A stretch of DNA of 64,000 nucleotides from Altimarinus sp041659565 (GTDB taxonomy: Bacteria > Patescibacteriota > Gracilibacteria > BD1-5 > UBA6164). This document shows positions 10,394 through 21,900 of the stretch, one piece after another. The notes under the pieces are model-generated. The model saw nothing but the letters and a program-made list of their open reading frames with translations. It searched no databases and had not been told where the DNA came from. Numbering within the stretch: the stretch's first letter is position 1; every line of letters begins with the position of its first letter. The DNA lies in the NCBI GenBank assembly GCA_041659565.1, contig JBAZXZ010000001.1, forward strand, positions 1 to 64,000. The letters run 5' to 3'. The translations under genes and the position numbers were made by a program.

Positions 10394-11653
10394 ATGGAAT
10401 TACAAAAAGAAAATTCTACTCAAGACAATATTATTAAGTTAATAGATTTAGGAATACTAAAAAAATATTCATTAGAAGAAAAAGATCTAGATTTTATACT
10501 TAATGTACTATGAAAATACAAAACAATTAATGTAGAAAATCTAGATGATGAAATATTAAAAGAGATTTGAAATTATAATTGAAAATGAGATAAAATAATA
10601 GGATTTATAAAATTATTTCAGAATCTAGAAGATAATGATCCCAAAAATGAATTTAAACTATGGATTTCACAAAATTTCCCATATTTTTGGAAAGGAATTT
10701 TATCTAATATATTATGAAAACTAGAGATAAATGATGAAATTAGATGATTTAAAGATTCTATTTTAAGTACTTTAGATGCAAGAGATTTACAAATAGATTG
10801 ATGAGCAAAACTTTATGAAACTTGACCAGAAAATTCGAATTCAATTATAATAAATTTACCTGTTTTTTTATCTGATAAATTCTGATCTCTTTCAGATTGA
10901 GCATATTTAAATGATAAAGATAATAAGAAAGTACAAACTTGATTTAGTTCTTTTGGTGGAGGTAGATCAAGTTATACCAGATCTTTAGAAAAAGCAATAT
11001 GAAGTGAAGCAAATTCTAGTTTAGTTTGGTATTTGGATTATCCAAAAAGTTGAAAATTTGATTCTGAAATTACATTAAATTCACTTGTAGAAAAAATAAA
11101 ATTAAGTAAAAAAACTGATATTCATATACATTGAGCTAGTACATGATGAAAACTTGCTTTAGAATTAGTATCAAAATTAGCTAATGATTGAATAAAAGTA
11201 AATAAATTATTTATAAATTGATGAGCTTTAAAACCTGAGTCAGTTCAATATAAAGATATTCTTACATGAAAAACAGCAAAACAATTTTCATGGATTAACG
11301 AATTTAATAGTAAAGATAAAGATTATTGGGAAGCTGTTAATCAAACAAAATGAGTAAGTATAAGACAAGTAATTTCAAGATTGTGATATCTTAAAAAAGG
11401 TATAGATTTTAAATCATTAAAAAGTTTATTGAATGATAATGTTGATGAGGTAATAGCAATAAATTCAATTCCATTTGAATGAGCAAAAAGTGATTGAATG
11501 ATATTAACTGATTTTCCAGATTATTTAAAAGAAATTTTTTGAGATAAAGTCAAAGATGTAATTGTTCCGTCAATTCATTATATGGTACCAAATACTCCTT
11601 GAGTTTATGCAAAAGAGTTAAATAAGTATTCTGAAAAAAGAACAAATGATTAG
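10394..11653 (+). CDS. Alpha/beta-hydrolase-like protein
   Basis: A 419-residue protein. The central segment IHIHGASTGGKLALELV contains a GxSxG-type nucleophile elbow followed by the helix typical of alpha/beta-hydrolases, then KLFINGGALKPES. A C-terminal VPSIHYMVP may supply the catalytic His. The N-terminal 150 residues are helical and unrecognised. No signal peptide is evident. The substrate cannot be assigned. The gene is monocistronic with its own promoter, and its last six codons lie inside a bidirectional terminator shared with the converging glycosyltransferase gene. Confidence 0.6.
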
Positions 11654-11667
11654 TCATTTGTTCTTTT
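11636..11667. terminator. Bidirectional terminator overlapping two stop codons
   Basis: A 14-bp perfect stem, AAAAGAACAAATGA and TCATTTGTTCTTTT, with loop TTAG. The loop holds the plus-strand TAG (11651-11653) and the minus-strand TAA (11650-11652). Both converging proteins therefore end in KRTND. Confidence 0.85.
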
Positions 11668-12363
11668 TATCAATTTATTTTCTATTTTTTTCCAAACTCA
11701 TATAATAGGAAAAGAATATTTTACAACCCAAGCAGGGAGCCATGATCATCTATACCAGTGAATAGCATAGGTTTCATCAGTTATCATATCTTTTGATGGT
11801 TTTTCATAGTATGCAAAAGGGTAGAAAAAGTGATTTTTGTATATGTGAATTCCAGAATCAAGTATTTGTTCTTGATTGTTTGTTTTTAATCAAAATTTTC
11901 TTAATATTTTTGTTGTGAGATAAGGTAAAACTGGATTTCTATTTCATTTATAGTTTTTGTAAAATTTAACCATTTCACTTACAAAAGGATGATTTTTTTC
12001 AGCTCATATTATTGCTCAATCTACAGCAATTTTTTCTTGAAATCATAGAAAACAAGAATCAGTTAAAAATCTATCTAGGTTTTTACAAACTTCGACATCT
12101 GTATCCATATATATTCATCATTCTTTTTCCAAAACAGCAAAACGAACATAATCAACAACAAAAGCCCATTTTTTATTTTCATAAGCTTTTTTTGAATATT
12201 CACAAGAATTGATATCAAAATTATTTTCATTCCATTCAATTATCTCATAATCTGGACAATTTTTTTTCCAAGTTTCTAGGTATGTCAAGAAATCATTAGG
12301 TTTAGGTTTTCATCAAAACCGACAGTAATGGATTTTTTTAGGAATTTTGTTTGTTGTTTCCAT
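11650..12363 (-). CDS. GT32-type sugar transferase (OCH1/capsular polysaccharide family)
   Basis: A 237-residue protein. It starts with IPKKIHYCRFGGKPKP, the conserved N-terminus of the DXD sugar-transferase family, followed by WAFVVDYVRFAVLEKEGGIYMDTDVEV with the DxD metal and nucleotide-sugar motif. It probably adds a hexose to a surface glycan or lipid. Its start overlaps the end of the upstream dedA gene by 26 bp, so the two are translationally linked. Its C-terminus is encoded by the shared terminator palindrome. Confidence 0.88.
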
Positions 12364-12931
12364 TTAGATATTTTTTAATTATAAAAGAACTAATTATTTT
12401 TAATGTTAAGTACAATATTAAAAGTGATATCATAATTCATATAATTATGTATTCAAATTCTTGTCTATCTTTTATCAAAATTCAAAAATTAAATCATATA
12501 AAAGTTATTATCAATGAATTTAATCAAGCAAAAACTATAATATTTTTAATAAAAGTTATTAAATTAGTTTTATTAAAACCAAGATACAGAAGTCATATAC
12601 TTGTTATAGGAGGAATATATTTTATTACTATTATTTGGTCAAATAAAGAATGATTTTCTAACTTTTTTTCAATTTTTTCAAAAACTTTATATTTTTTATT
12701 GCTTAATAGATTTTTTTCAAAGAATCTTCATACAAAATAATGAGCTAAATCTCAGAAAAATTCTCATATAAATCAAAATGAATATATAAGTAAAAATGAA
12801 AATCAAAATTTGGGTGCAAGTAAAGCAAGAGTTAATATAGTTATTGGTCATTCTAGTATAACAGTAACAGTCAATAATACATAAAATATAATTGTGTAAT
12901 TGTTATAAAAACTTAGTGCATAGTCAATCAT
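12338..12931 (-). CDS. DedA-family membrane protein
   Basis: A 197-residue protein with about five hydrophobic segments. It has the VTT/SNARE-associated pattern: EGPITILTLALLAPK near residue 27, GEFFGDLAHYFVGRFF (G/D-x3-Y-x2-G), and IIVIKYIPPITSIGLLYLGF, equivalent to the DedA R-F-x-P motif with K replacing R. DedA proteins are linked to lipid-carrier flipping and membrane homeostasis. It lies 11 bp after the DedA-LssY_C gene and overlaps the glycosyltransferase. Confidence 0.78.
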
Positions 12932-12942
12932 TTTTGTTTATT

Positions 12943-14313
12943 TTAAATTTGTATTATATATAAGTATCAATCAGTTATATAGTTATATTTATATAATTTT
13001 GTGTCTATTTTATTTAATTTTGTTTTCTTGTAAATTGTTTTTGGAAAAAACTTTTTGATTTGGTTTAAAAATAAGTCTCTTTGGGTATCTACATTTATAC
13101 TAATTCCATGTATTGGAGTTAAAAATTTGTTATATAATTCTAAATCCATTTTTGTATCTTTTGAAATGCTTATTAGGTATACATTATTGTCTTGTAATTT
13201 TCAAAAATTCCAAATTCTTAAATGATTTCTCTTAAAATTACTTGTTGATTTCATTTGAAATGCATTATTTTGAGCTTTTCAATCTAGATTTAAAATACTT
13301 ATAGGTAATTCCTTTGATTTAAATAAATTATAAAATTCTCTAATTTTAATATTATTTCATATAAAAGTTTTATTTTCTATCCGTCATAAAGTGTCTAATA
13401 TATTACTTATATTGGAGTTTGTTATTATAATTACATTTATTGGTTGAATGATTTCTCATTTATTTTTATCATAATATGTATTTAAGTTTGTATATTTTGT
13501 TATTTCTTCTATGTTATTTAGTTTAAAATCAAAATTATAATTTGTTATATGGTTATAGTTTCAAAATTTAAAAAATATAAGATATAAAGTAATACTGTAA
13601 AAAATTAATATTGATATAAATACTAATGATAAATGTTTAAAAAATAGCTTAAATAGATTTATTCTTTTATGATTAAAATTTTGTTCATATTTTTTTAATG
13701 ATTTTAATAAATATCTTTTAAAATAAAGATAAAGAAAAAATAAAATGAAAAATCCAAAAATAATTAAGAAAATATAATTTTTTATAAATATAAATGATGA
13801 AATAAAATTTTTTCAGATTATAAGTCATATAAATGAAAAAAATCATACAGGTAAAAGGATTCAAATACTTGAATATCTTATAAAATCTATATAAGGGATT
13901 CTTTGTATTCATGAAATATAAGGAATAACATAATGTGAAAAAAATCAAAATTTTCATGTAAAAATAGAAAAGAAAGGATTTGATTTAAATGATTCAGATA
14001 TTTTATCATATTTACCTGTTTTTAAGTATTTTTTAAATATTTTATGTGAAAAAGTATGTTTAAATGATTTATCTCAATATTTTGATCAAATTAGAAATGA
14101 AATACTATCTCATATAAATCATGAAATTATAAACACAAAAAAAATTATAGAAAAATCTATAATTTCTAATCATGCTAAAATTCCTCATAATAAAACAAAT
14201 GCTTCAGAATATAGAAAAAGATTCAAAGGAAAAATAGATGAAAATATAATCACAAATGAAAAAAATATATATATTAGATTTTTATTTATTTCTAGAAAAG
14301 TTAGAATATCCAT
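12943..14313 (-). CDS. DedA membrane domain fused to an LssY_C-like domain
   Basis: A 456-residue protein. Residues 1-220 form a DedA/VTT domain (PLNLFLYSEAFVLLGGILAG, GDSISFLIGSKYGDKSF, FTGKFGFFSHYVIPYISG). After a further transmembrane segment at about residues 240-265, the C-terminal domain shows RNHLRIWNFG, VYLISISKDTKMD and THxID-like PIHGISINVDTQRD, the signature of LssY C-terminal domains. Such proteins are membrane-anchored and thought to act in lipid or envelope metabolism. The start at 14313 lies 3 bp after the adk stop. Confidence 0.8.
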
Positions 14314-14316
14314 TTT

Positions 14317-14928
14317 TTATAATCATAGTTTTAAAACTAGTTCTTTACTTACATCTTCTATACTTTGATCTGAATTGATTTTTATTACTCTTCATTCTTG
14401 TTCTTGAATCTTAACTATTGGTAGAGTTTTTGTTACAAACTCATCTATTCTTTTTAGGATTCATTCTTCATTATCATCTGATCTTTTTATAAGTGTATTT
14501 CAAGTTTTTGGGTTCACAATGGTTCCACTTGGAAATGTTTCTCAAGTTTTTGTATCATACATTCTTCAAAGTAGTCTACCTAATGCTTTTTCTTTGCTTA
14601 AATCAAAAAATACTACTTTATAGTCAGGTAATAATCTATCAAATATTTCTTTATTCCGATCATTTCTTACAAATGCATCAAATACAATATTTTCTTTTTC
14701 TATATTATTTTTAATTGCATCTTCCATTATTTTTTTTCATAGTTCTCATGGAACTTGATATCACTTATCCATTATCTCTTTTAATTCTACTCATAATTCA
14801 GAACCTGATTCAATAACTTTTCTGAATTCTCAACCCATTTCAATTAGGGTGTATCAATATTTTTCTACAAGTATTCTTCAATGAGTTCATTTTCAACAAC
14901 CTTGAATTCATGTAAAAACTAGTTTCAT
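14317..14928 (-). CDS. adk: Adenylate kinase
   Basis: A 203-residue protein that makes ADP from ATP and AMP. P-loop GIQGCGKGTHG at residues 7-17 (three glycines are TGA), an AMP-binding EMGGEFRKV region, FDAFVRND in place of the usual LDGFPRT segment, and the LID with GRLLGRMYDTKTGETF. The length is close to the usual 210-220. The GFPRT-to-AFVRN change and an unusual GIQGCGKG loop make it a diverged member. It lies 25 bp downstream of rnpB on the same strand and heads the adk-dedA-dedA-GT run. Confidence 0.88.
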
Positions 14929-14953
14929 AATAATTAATAATTAATTTTAAAGT

Positions 14954-15368
14954 ACTTATTTAAAGGTAATAAGCCGGATTCTGTATCTTGATACCAATCT
15001 ATCTAGGCTTACGATCACTCGTAAGCTCGAGCTCGGTATATCTTTATAAGCCAATAAAGGATAATGAAGCAAATAAAGATACCATTCCGATTGCACCAGA
15101 TAGGGTTTACCGAAACTAGATTACTCTAGTTTTCATCTGTAGCTACTTCTATTTACTTACAAATATTTGTAAAATTAACATTGTAACACCAAATGACTTT
15201 TCACTTTTCGGGCTTTAAGCCTTAGTATTGTCTCTGTGGCACTAGCCATACTTAGAGTTTATGGATTATATCTCCAAGCTAGAGTCGTTATCTCTTATCC
15301 TATCCTTGTGGTGTCCAGACTTTCCTCTAGTAGTTTTGCTACTAGCTGGTATCTTCCTTTAAATAAGT
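14954..15368 (-). ncRNA. rnpB: RNase P RNA
   Basis: On the minus strand the 5' part carries GAGGAAAGTCTGGACACC, one base from the universal GAGGAAAGTCCGGAC core. The 3' part carries ACAGAATCCGGCTTAT, the universal end. The ends ACTTATTTAAAGG (15356-15368) and CCTTTAAATAAGT (14954-14966) pair perfectly as helix P1, which fixes the length at about 415 nt. It processes pre-tRNA 5' ends. adk follows directly without an obvious terminator. Confidence 0.95.
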
Positions 15369-15410
15369 GCAAAAATTATATGAAAAAATAGTGAAAAGTA
15401 AAATTTTTAC

Positions 15411-15450
15411 AAAAAAAAGATATGAGAAAATTTTTTCTTATATCTTTTTT
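15411..15450. terminator. Terminator between thrC and rnpB
   Basis: Near-perfect stem AAAAAAGATATGAGAAAA / TTTTTTCTTATATCTTTTTT (one G-U pair) with flanking A and T runs. It lies 22 bp after the thrC stop on the minus strand and just upstream of rnpB. Confidence 0.7.
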
Positions 15451-15471
15451 AGTTTGGTATAATTTATTTAA

Positions 15472-16950
15472 TTACTTTTTACCAAAAATTTCAGTAATAG
15501 CTTTTTCTATTATAGGAAATGTATCTTTAAAATTTCATGAAACTTTTATAAAATCAATTCATTCTCTTGGATTAGAGTTTTTCATAGCATCTAAAACATT
15601 ATCAAACTCATCCATTCAAGGAACTATAACTCATTTTTCCTTTAATTCTGAAGCAAATTGTGCTACATGAGAAGTTTCTAAAAATATAACTGGAGTAGTT
15701 CATTTTAAATTGTGTTCTGCTTTTACCCAAGGAACAACAGCAGCAGCAGTGTGAGGATCCATTCAATGATTATAAGTTTTTCAGAAATCTTTTATTATAT
15801 CCAATCTTTCTTTATCAGTAGAAGAAGATGAAATAAAAAGTTGTTGTATTTTTGTTAATGTTTCGCTATCAATTTGAAATTTTCAAGTTTTTGCAAGGCT
15901 ATTATAAAATCATTTTATTTTAGTAAAATCAAATCAACATACATCAAAAAGCATTCTTTCGAAATTACTTGATTTTGCGATATCCATAGATGGAGAGTTT
16001 GTTACTTGAACAAAATCTTTTCAGTCTTTTTTTGGTGGTTGGTATATTCAAGTTTTGAAAAAATTATCAAGCATATCATTTTCATTTGTTGCTACAAGTA
16101 TCTTAGATATAGAAAGTCACATTTTTTTTGCATAATATCAAGCCAAGGCATCTCAAAAATTACCAGAAGGTACTGAAAAAATCACATCATCTCAGTTTTT
16201 TATATTATTATTTTTTAATAATTCAGCATAAGCTCTAAAATAATATACTACTTGTGCTAAGATTCTAGCAATATTTATTGAATTGAAAGAAGTAATGTTA
16301 TATTCTTCTTTGAAATCTTTAAATTCAGCTCCATTTATCTTTTTAACTATATCTTGAAGTGGGTCAAAAGGAACATCAGCTAGTAGAGTAATTGCATTTG
16401 GATTATTAACTATTCCATTTACAGCTTGTAATTTTTGTACTTTTGAAGGTCAAGTACTAGGAAGCATAAAAATCGATCTTATATTTGTTCATTTAACTCA
16501 ACTATGAGCTGCATTTATAGTATCTCATGATGAAGCTCAAAGTACATTTATAGTTTTTCATTTTGCTAAAACAGATAGAAGTCTAGGAAGAAATTCTAAA
16601 GCTATATTCTTAAATGCAAATGTTGGACCATATCATAAATGAAGAGAATATAGATTTGTATCTCAAATTTGTTTAACAGGAGTTATTTCTATTCTATGCC
16701 ATTGTTGTCAATAGGCTTTGTTTATAATATCTTTTAATTCTTCATTTGTTACTCAAAAATCAAATTTAGATAATACATCATAAGCAACTTCTTGATAAGA
16801 TTTTCAAACTAGGTTTTGTATATTTTCTAAATTTACTTGAGGAAAGTTTTTGATACACCAAAGTCATCCAGATAATGGTTGACTTGTTTGTATAGCATTA
16901 GATAAAGTTGAAGTTTCATTAGATCTAGAATCTGATAAAAAATTAGTCAT
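15472..16950 (-). CDS. thrC: Threonine synthase
   Basis: A 492-residue PLP enzyme that converts O-phosphohomoserine to threonine. Seen: an N-terminal LWCIKNFPQV region, YGPTFAFKNIALEF with the PLP-binding Lys (GPTxxFKD type), LGASSGDTINAAHSG, VPSGNFGDALAGYYAK (phosphate loop) and a C-terminal AQFASELKEKG segment. The length matches the long bacterial form. A ThrH-type homoserine phosphotransferase lies at 59.1-59.7 kb, so the last two steps of threonine synthesis are both in the window but unlinked. A terminator follows. Confidence 0.95.
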
Positions 16951-17039
16951 AAATTCTTATGTTTAAGTAATAAATTTTATTGATTATAAACAATATAAAA
17001 ATTATTTCAAAATTTATTTATAAATTAAAAAACCAAAAA

Positions 17040-17067
17040 TTGACAAAAATGTATTTATCTATAATAT
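17040..17067 (+). promoter_or_regulatory. Promoter of the 48-residue gene
   Basis: TTGACA at 17040-17045 and TAATAT at 17062-17067, spacing 16, 31 bp before the ATG. Confidence 0.5.
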
Positions 17068-17098
17068 AAAAAATATTTACAAATTAACAATAAATTTT

Positions 17099-17245
17099 AT
17101 GTGAAATATTATATTAAAACCAGAAGAATTAGGTAAACAATCTGAAGAAAATTGAACTCCAGAATTAACCCCTGAAAAGAGAATTGAACTTGCAAGATGA
17201 TATTATTCAGAACAAGTTATAGAACAAACTAGTGAAGTAAAATAA
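17099..17245 (+). CDS. Small hypothetical protein (48 residues)
   Basis: Begins MGNIILKPEELGKQ, then EENGTPELTPEKRIE and a C-terminal half predicted as helix. It contains three TGA glycines, starts in the usual A/T context and has its own promoter, which argues for a real gene. It is charged, has no membrane segment and belongs to no family I recognise. It converges with the transglycosylase gene, whose stop is 28 bp away. Confidence 0.6.
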
Positions 17246-17273
17246 TAATAAATTTATTAAAGTATAGGAAATA

Positions 17274-18143
17274 TTATTTCAAAATTTTTATTTCCCAATT
17301 TCAAGTTGGTAAAGATGTGCCTTTTATCCAAGGATTAAGCAATCTTATATTGTTATAACTTTGTCATTTTTCATTTGCCCATTTTACTAAATCAGGGATT
17401 TCTCATTCTTGGATAATTTTTGTTTCAGGAATTGTGAATTTATCTCATACCATTAAATCAATTATTTTTTTATTATCTGAATAGTTTAAAATCATATATT
17501 TTACAGCCAAGATTTTAAATACATATCTTCAGGTTTCTTCATTTAAATATAAATCATAATAATTATCAGTGTTTTGATCTATTAATACTTGTTTTATAGC
17601 ATTTTCTCATCTATTATAACTTGCTGCAACTAGAGTCCGATTTTTTAAATCTTTATATATAATGTTTAGATATTTTATTGCAGCATCTGTTGATTTTTCA
17701 AAGTTATATCTTTCATCTACATAATCATCTATTTTTAATCAAAATCTTTTTCCAGTTTCTGGCATAAATTGCCAAATTCATCATGCTCATGCTGAGGATA
17801 TAACATCATTTTTTAATGCACTTTCAACAATTACTAAGTACTTGAAGTCATCTGGAATATTGTTTTCTTTTAATTTTTTTTCTATATATGGAATATATAA
17901 AGGATATCTTTTTATATAAAGATAAAATTGGTATAAAGTATTTGAAGTTACTATAAATTCTCTATCAAATTTTTCTTTATTTGAAAAGTGTTTTGCATCA
18001 ACTGGCATTTCTTCTCAAGCAAAATTAATAGGATAGCTTGGATATTTAAACAAAAAACTATCAATTTTATTGTATTTTTGTATAAAAAAATATAACAAAA
18101 TTATTAAAATAATTCAAACGAAGATAATGATTTTTTTTCTCAT
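17274..18143 (-). CDS. Membrane-anchored lytic transglycosylase (MltD/SLT type)
   Basis: A 289-residue protein: an N-terminal membrane anchor (MRKKIIIFVGIILIILLYFF) then an SLT domain. Catalytic Glu in YLVIVESALKND (about residue 101), then GAGGIWQFMPETGKRFGL and AASYNRGENAIK, the classic family signature. It cleaves peptidoglycan glycan strands with formation of anhydromuramyl ends. A short C-terminal tail resembles the end of MltD without clear LysM repeats. It could act on the cell's own wall or on a partner's; the sequence does not decide. Confidence 0.9.
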
Positions 18144-18238
18144 AAAAATTGTATTTAAAATTTACTTTTTTATTTTATACATATAATCAATTAATCAAAA
18201 TATTTTTTTTTGTTCTAGATATTTGTACGATTAGAACC

Positions 18239-18262
18239 TGTCAAAAGAAAATATACTTTTGA
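18239..18262 (+). promoter_or_regulatory. Palindrome overlapping the dnaA promoter
   Basis: GTCAAAAG and CTTTTGAC arms around 8 bp. The right arm contains the TTGACT -35 element (18259-18264) with a TAAATT -10 about 16 bp on. An operator or small hairpin in the 195-bp dnaA leader region; no TTATCCACA-like DnaA boxes are visible nearby. Confidence 0.45.
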
Positions 18263-18337
18263 CTTTAATAAAAAATGATATAAATTTACAAAAAGAAAGG
18301 AAATGTATTTTATTTTTTTATATTGGAATAGATCTTT

Positions 18338-19765
18338 ATGGAAAAAGTTTACAGACTACAAAACATATTACAAAACATAATAGAAACGGTAAAAAAACAA
18401 GATTTTTTAGTATATTTCAGAAAAATATCTATAATGGAGATAACTGATGATCAAATAGTTTTTGGATTAGTTTCTACTTTTATGAAATGAAATATAGAAG
18501 CAAAATTTTACGATTCAGTTTTAGCTGCTTCAAAAAAAGAAATATCATCTATATCTAAGATTTCTTTTGAAATTGATAAAAATATAGATAATCCAACAAA
18601 TAAATATGTAATAAATGGAGTTGATTATTTTAAAGAATCAGAAAAAAGTAGTAAAAAATCTAATAAAACAGATTCTAACTTATACACTATGGTACAGTCA
18701 ACGAATTTAAAATCTACAAAAGATAGATACACATTGAAAAATTTTGTCGTTTGATCTGATAATCAATTGGCTTATTCTGCTTGTGAAGCTGTAGCTAGAA
18801 ATCCTTGAAAATCGTATAATCCACTTTATATTTATGGTGATGTATGACTTGGTAAAACTCACTTATTACAATGAACATCAGGTGAAATAATGAAAAAATA
18901 TAAAGATAAAAAGGTGGTTTATACTACTGCAGATAAGTTTATAACAGAATATATAACAAGTGTAAAAAAGAGAAGTGTAGATAAAATGAGACAAAAATTT
19001 CAAGAAGTTGATGTGCTTGTTATCGATGATGTACAATTCTTCGCTTGAAAAGAACAAACTCAAAATGAACTTTACAATGTTTTCAATTTATTATACGAAT
19101 CAAATAAACAAATAATAATTAGTTGAGATAGAGCTCCAAAAGAATTGACAGAACTTGAACCAAGACTTAGGAGTAGATTTGAATGGGGAATTACAGTTGA
19201 TATAGGAAAACCTGACTTTGAAACTAGACTTGCAATTATTCAAGAAAAAGCAAGAGAAAAAGAATTTTTACTTCCTCAGGATGTATCTGAATTTATAGCT
19301 GCAAATGTAACTGAAAATGTTAGAGAATTAGAATGAGTTTTAAATCAATTAATAGCTGAATATGAGCTTGATTGAAGTGCTCCAACTCTTACTAAAATTG
19401 CACAAAAATTAAAGAAATTAAGTTTTACAACTGATTTGATTTGAAATAATAGTAAAGTATGATCTTTTAAAAAGACAATAAGAAGTTACGAAGATATAAT
19501 CGATGCAGTTTCAGCTTATTTTTGAATTGAAAAAGAATGAATTCTATGAGAAAATAGAAAAAAAGAATTTATGATACCAAGACAAGTTTCAATGTATCTT
19601 TTAAAAACAAAATTAAATTATACATATGAGAGAATAGGTAATATATTTTCTGGTAGAAATCATGCTGCAGTGCTTTATAGTTGCAATAAATTAGAACAAA
19701 TAATGAAAAAAGATAAAAATTTACTTCAAGAAATCAATACTTTAAGAGACGGAATAGGGATTTAA
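18338..19765 (+). CDS. dnaA: Chromosomal replication initiator DnaA
   Basis: A 475-residue AAA+ protein that binds oriC and opens it. The domain order is complete: N-terminal domain I (about 1-85), a charged linker, AAA+ with YTLKNFVVGSDNQLAYSAC, Walker A GDVGLGKTH at about residue 167, Walker B VLVIDDVQFFAGKE and sensor RLRSRFEWG, then the domain IV DNA-binding signature TYERIGNIFSGRNHAAVLYS. Two P-loop glycines are GGT and TGA. It is followed after 24 bp by the DUF4012 gene. Confidence 0.97.
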
Positions 19766-19789
19766 TGATTTGTAACTAATTTGTTATTT

Positions 19790-21889
19790 ATGAAATTAAA
19801 AGAAGAAATTTCTGGTATAGAAAATGAAATAAAAGAGAAAAAAAATATTTCTGATTTAAAAATAGATCTTGAGAATATAGATTTGTCTAAAAAAGATTTT
19901 ATAAAAATAGATAAAAAGAATAATTTTGATTATTTTGATTGATTAGTTAAATATAATCAAAGTGCTTTTAAAAAAACATTTCATAAAATAAAACATTTTT
20001 TTATTGAAAAAGATATATTATCAAAAATTATTATAATATTTAAAAAAATATTAAAGGTGATAAGTAAAATAATAAAAAAAATAACAAGTAAAATAAAATG
20101 AAATAAATTGTTTTTGTTAGTAAATGAATATAAAAAGGTATATTTTAGATTTTATTTATTTATTATTTCAATTTTTATTTTACTGTGCTTTGTTTTTGTA
20201 AGTAAACTTATAATTGAAAACAAAGTAAATTCAGGATATCAAAATCTTATTGAGATAAAAAATACTAGAGATGAAAAAATTATTAAAGATTTGGTAAAAA
20301 AATCTATTGATGATTTTAGATTAGCTTGAGTATTATTTTATCCTTTTTCGATTATTCCTACAGATAAAATAGATTTACCAAAACATGTTATTTATTGATG
20401 AAGACAAATAGCTTATACGATAAATAATCTAATAAAAGTATATAATAATATAGATAATCATATAAAAAAAGAAGGAATTAATAATCTTCAAGTAACTTCA
20501 GTATTAACTGAATCAAAAGATGAAGTTTTTGCTATAGAGTCAGATCTAAAACAAGCTTTAGATCAATATAATTCAATAAAAGATTTAGAACAAGGTCCTT
20601 TAAATTCAAAATTTGAAATTTGAAAAAAATATTTAAATAATTTAGAAAAGTATCTACTTATAATTAAAAATAATTATCAAACTTTTTTGAATATATTGTG
20701 AGATAAAAAAGAAAAAAAATATCTTATAGTTTTTCAAAATGCTGATGAAATAAGACCAACTGGATGATTTATGTGAAGTATGGGAATTGTATCAATGTAT
20801 AAATGAAAAATCACTAAATTTGAGCCTCAGGATGTATATACAAATGAATGGAATTTAAAAAAAGAGGATTATCTGAAATTGAGAGCTCCAGAATGATTAA
20901 ATACAATTACTAAGATTTTAGGTTTAAGGGATTCAAATTATTCTCAAAATTATGATACATCTAGTGAAAATATAAGATTTTTTATGGAAAAAATATGATA
21001 TAATCTAGATTGAATTGTATATATAAATAATACTATAATAGAAGATTTTCTGAGACTAACTTGAAATATAAGTTTTACAAAAATAGATGAAAATATAAGG
21101 CATAATAATTTTTCTGCAATTATGTCATTGCTTGTAGAATCAAAAAAATTTAAAAATTGAAGTATAGGTACTCCAAAACAAATATTATTTGATTTTATTG
21201 AAGAATTTAAAGCTAGACTGATAAAAGATTGAAATTATTTGTCTTATTTTAAGATAATAAGTGATAATATAATAAAAAGGGAAATTGTAGTTTATAGTTT
21301 TTCTTCTAAAGAAAATCAGTTATTACAAGATTTAGATATAAATTGAAATATAGATTATAATTCAAGTTTAGATTTTTCTTATCCAGTATATACTTCGATT
21401 TCATGAAATAAATCAGATAGGTATATGGCAAGAAAATATGAAAAAAATATAAAAGAAAATAAAGATTGTAGTATAGATACTTCTTTAAAAATATCATTAA
21501 GTCATAATTTAACATTAGATAATGAAGCTGAATTAAAGGATCTGATAAAAAAATATGAAATTAAAACTCCTTGAACTATGTATATTCAATGAACTTGAAG
21601 AAATCGGCAATATGTAAGAGTATTATTACCAAAAAATGCTATAATAAAAGAAAATAAAATTTATAAAATCGAAGAAACTCCAACTGTAAAATATGTCAAT
21701 TTTTATATGCAAACTGAGAGATTTCAAACTAAATCTGTGACTATAAATTATACATTACCAAATAAAAAATGTAAAAAATATAGTTTCAATTTATATAAAC
21801 AAGCTTGAGTTAGAAAATATGATGTAATTGTTAGAGATGATGATGTGATGTTAGAAAAGAAAAATGTATCTAATGATTTTAGTTATTAA
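19790..21889 (+). CDS. DUF4012-family membrane-anchored protein
   Basis: A 699-residue protein. A Lys-rich N-terminal cytoplasmic part (about 110 residues) is followed by one strong transmembrane helix (FYLFIISIFILLCFVFV, about residue 120-140) and a large extracytoplasmic part. The hallmark YLIVFQNADEIRPTGGFMGS is the conserved core of DUF4012, common in CPR and Actinobacteria and of unknown function, possibly related to LytR-CpsA-Psr type envelope proteins. The C-terminal domain ends with polar beta-rich sequence. It forms a likely operon with the exonuclease gene 11 bp downstream. Confidence 0.8.
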
Positions 21890-21900
21890 TATAAATTTTT

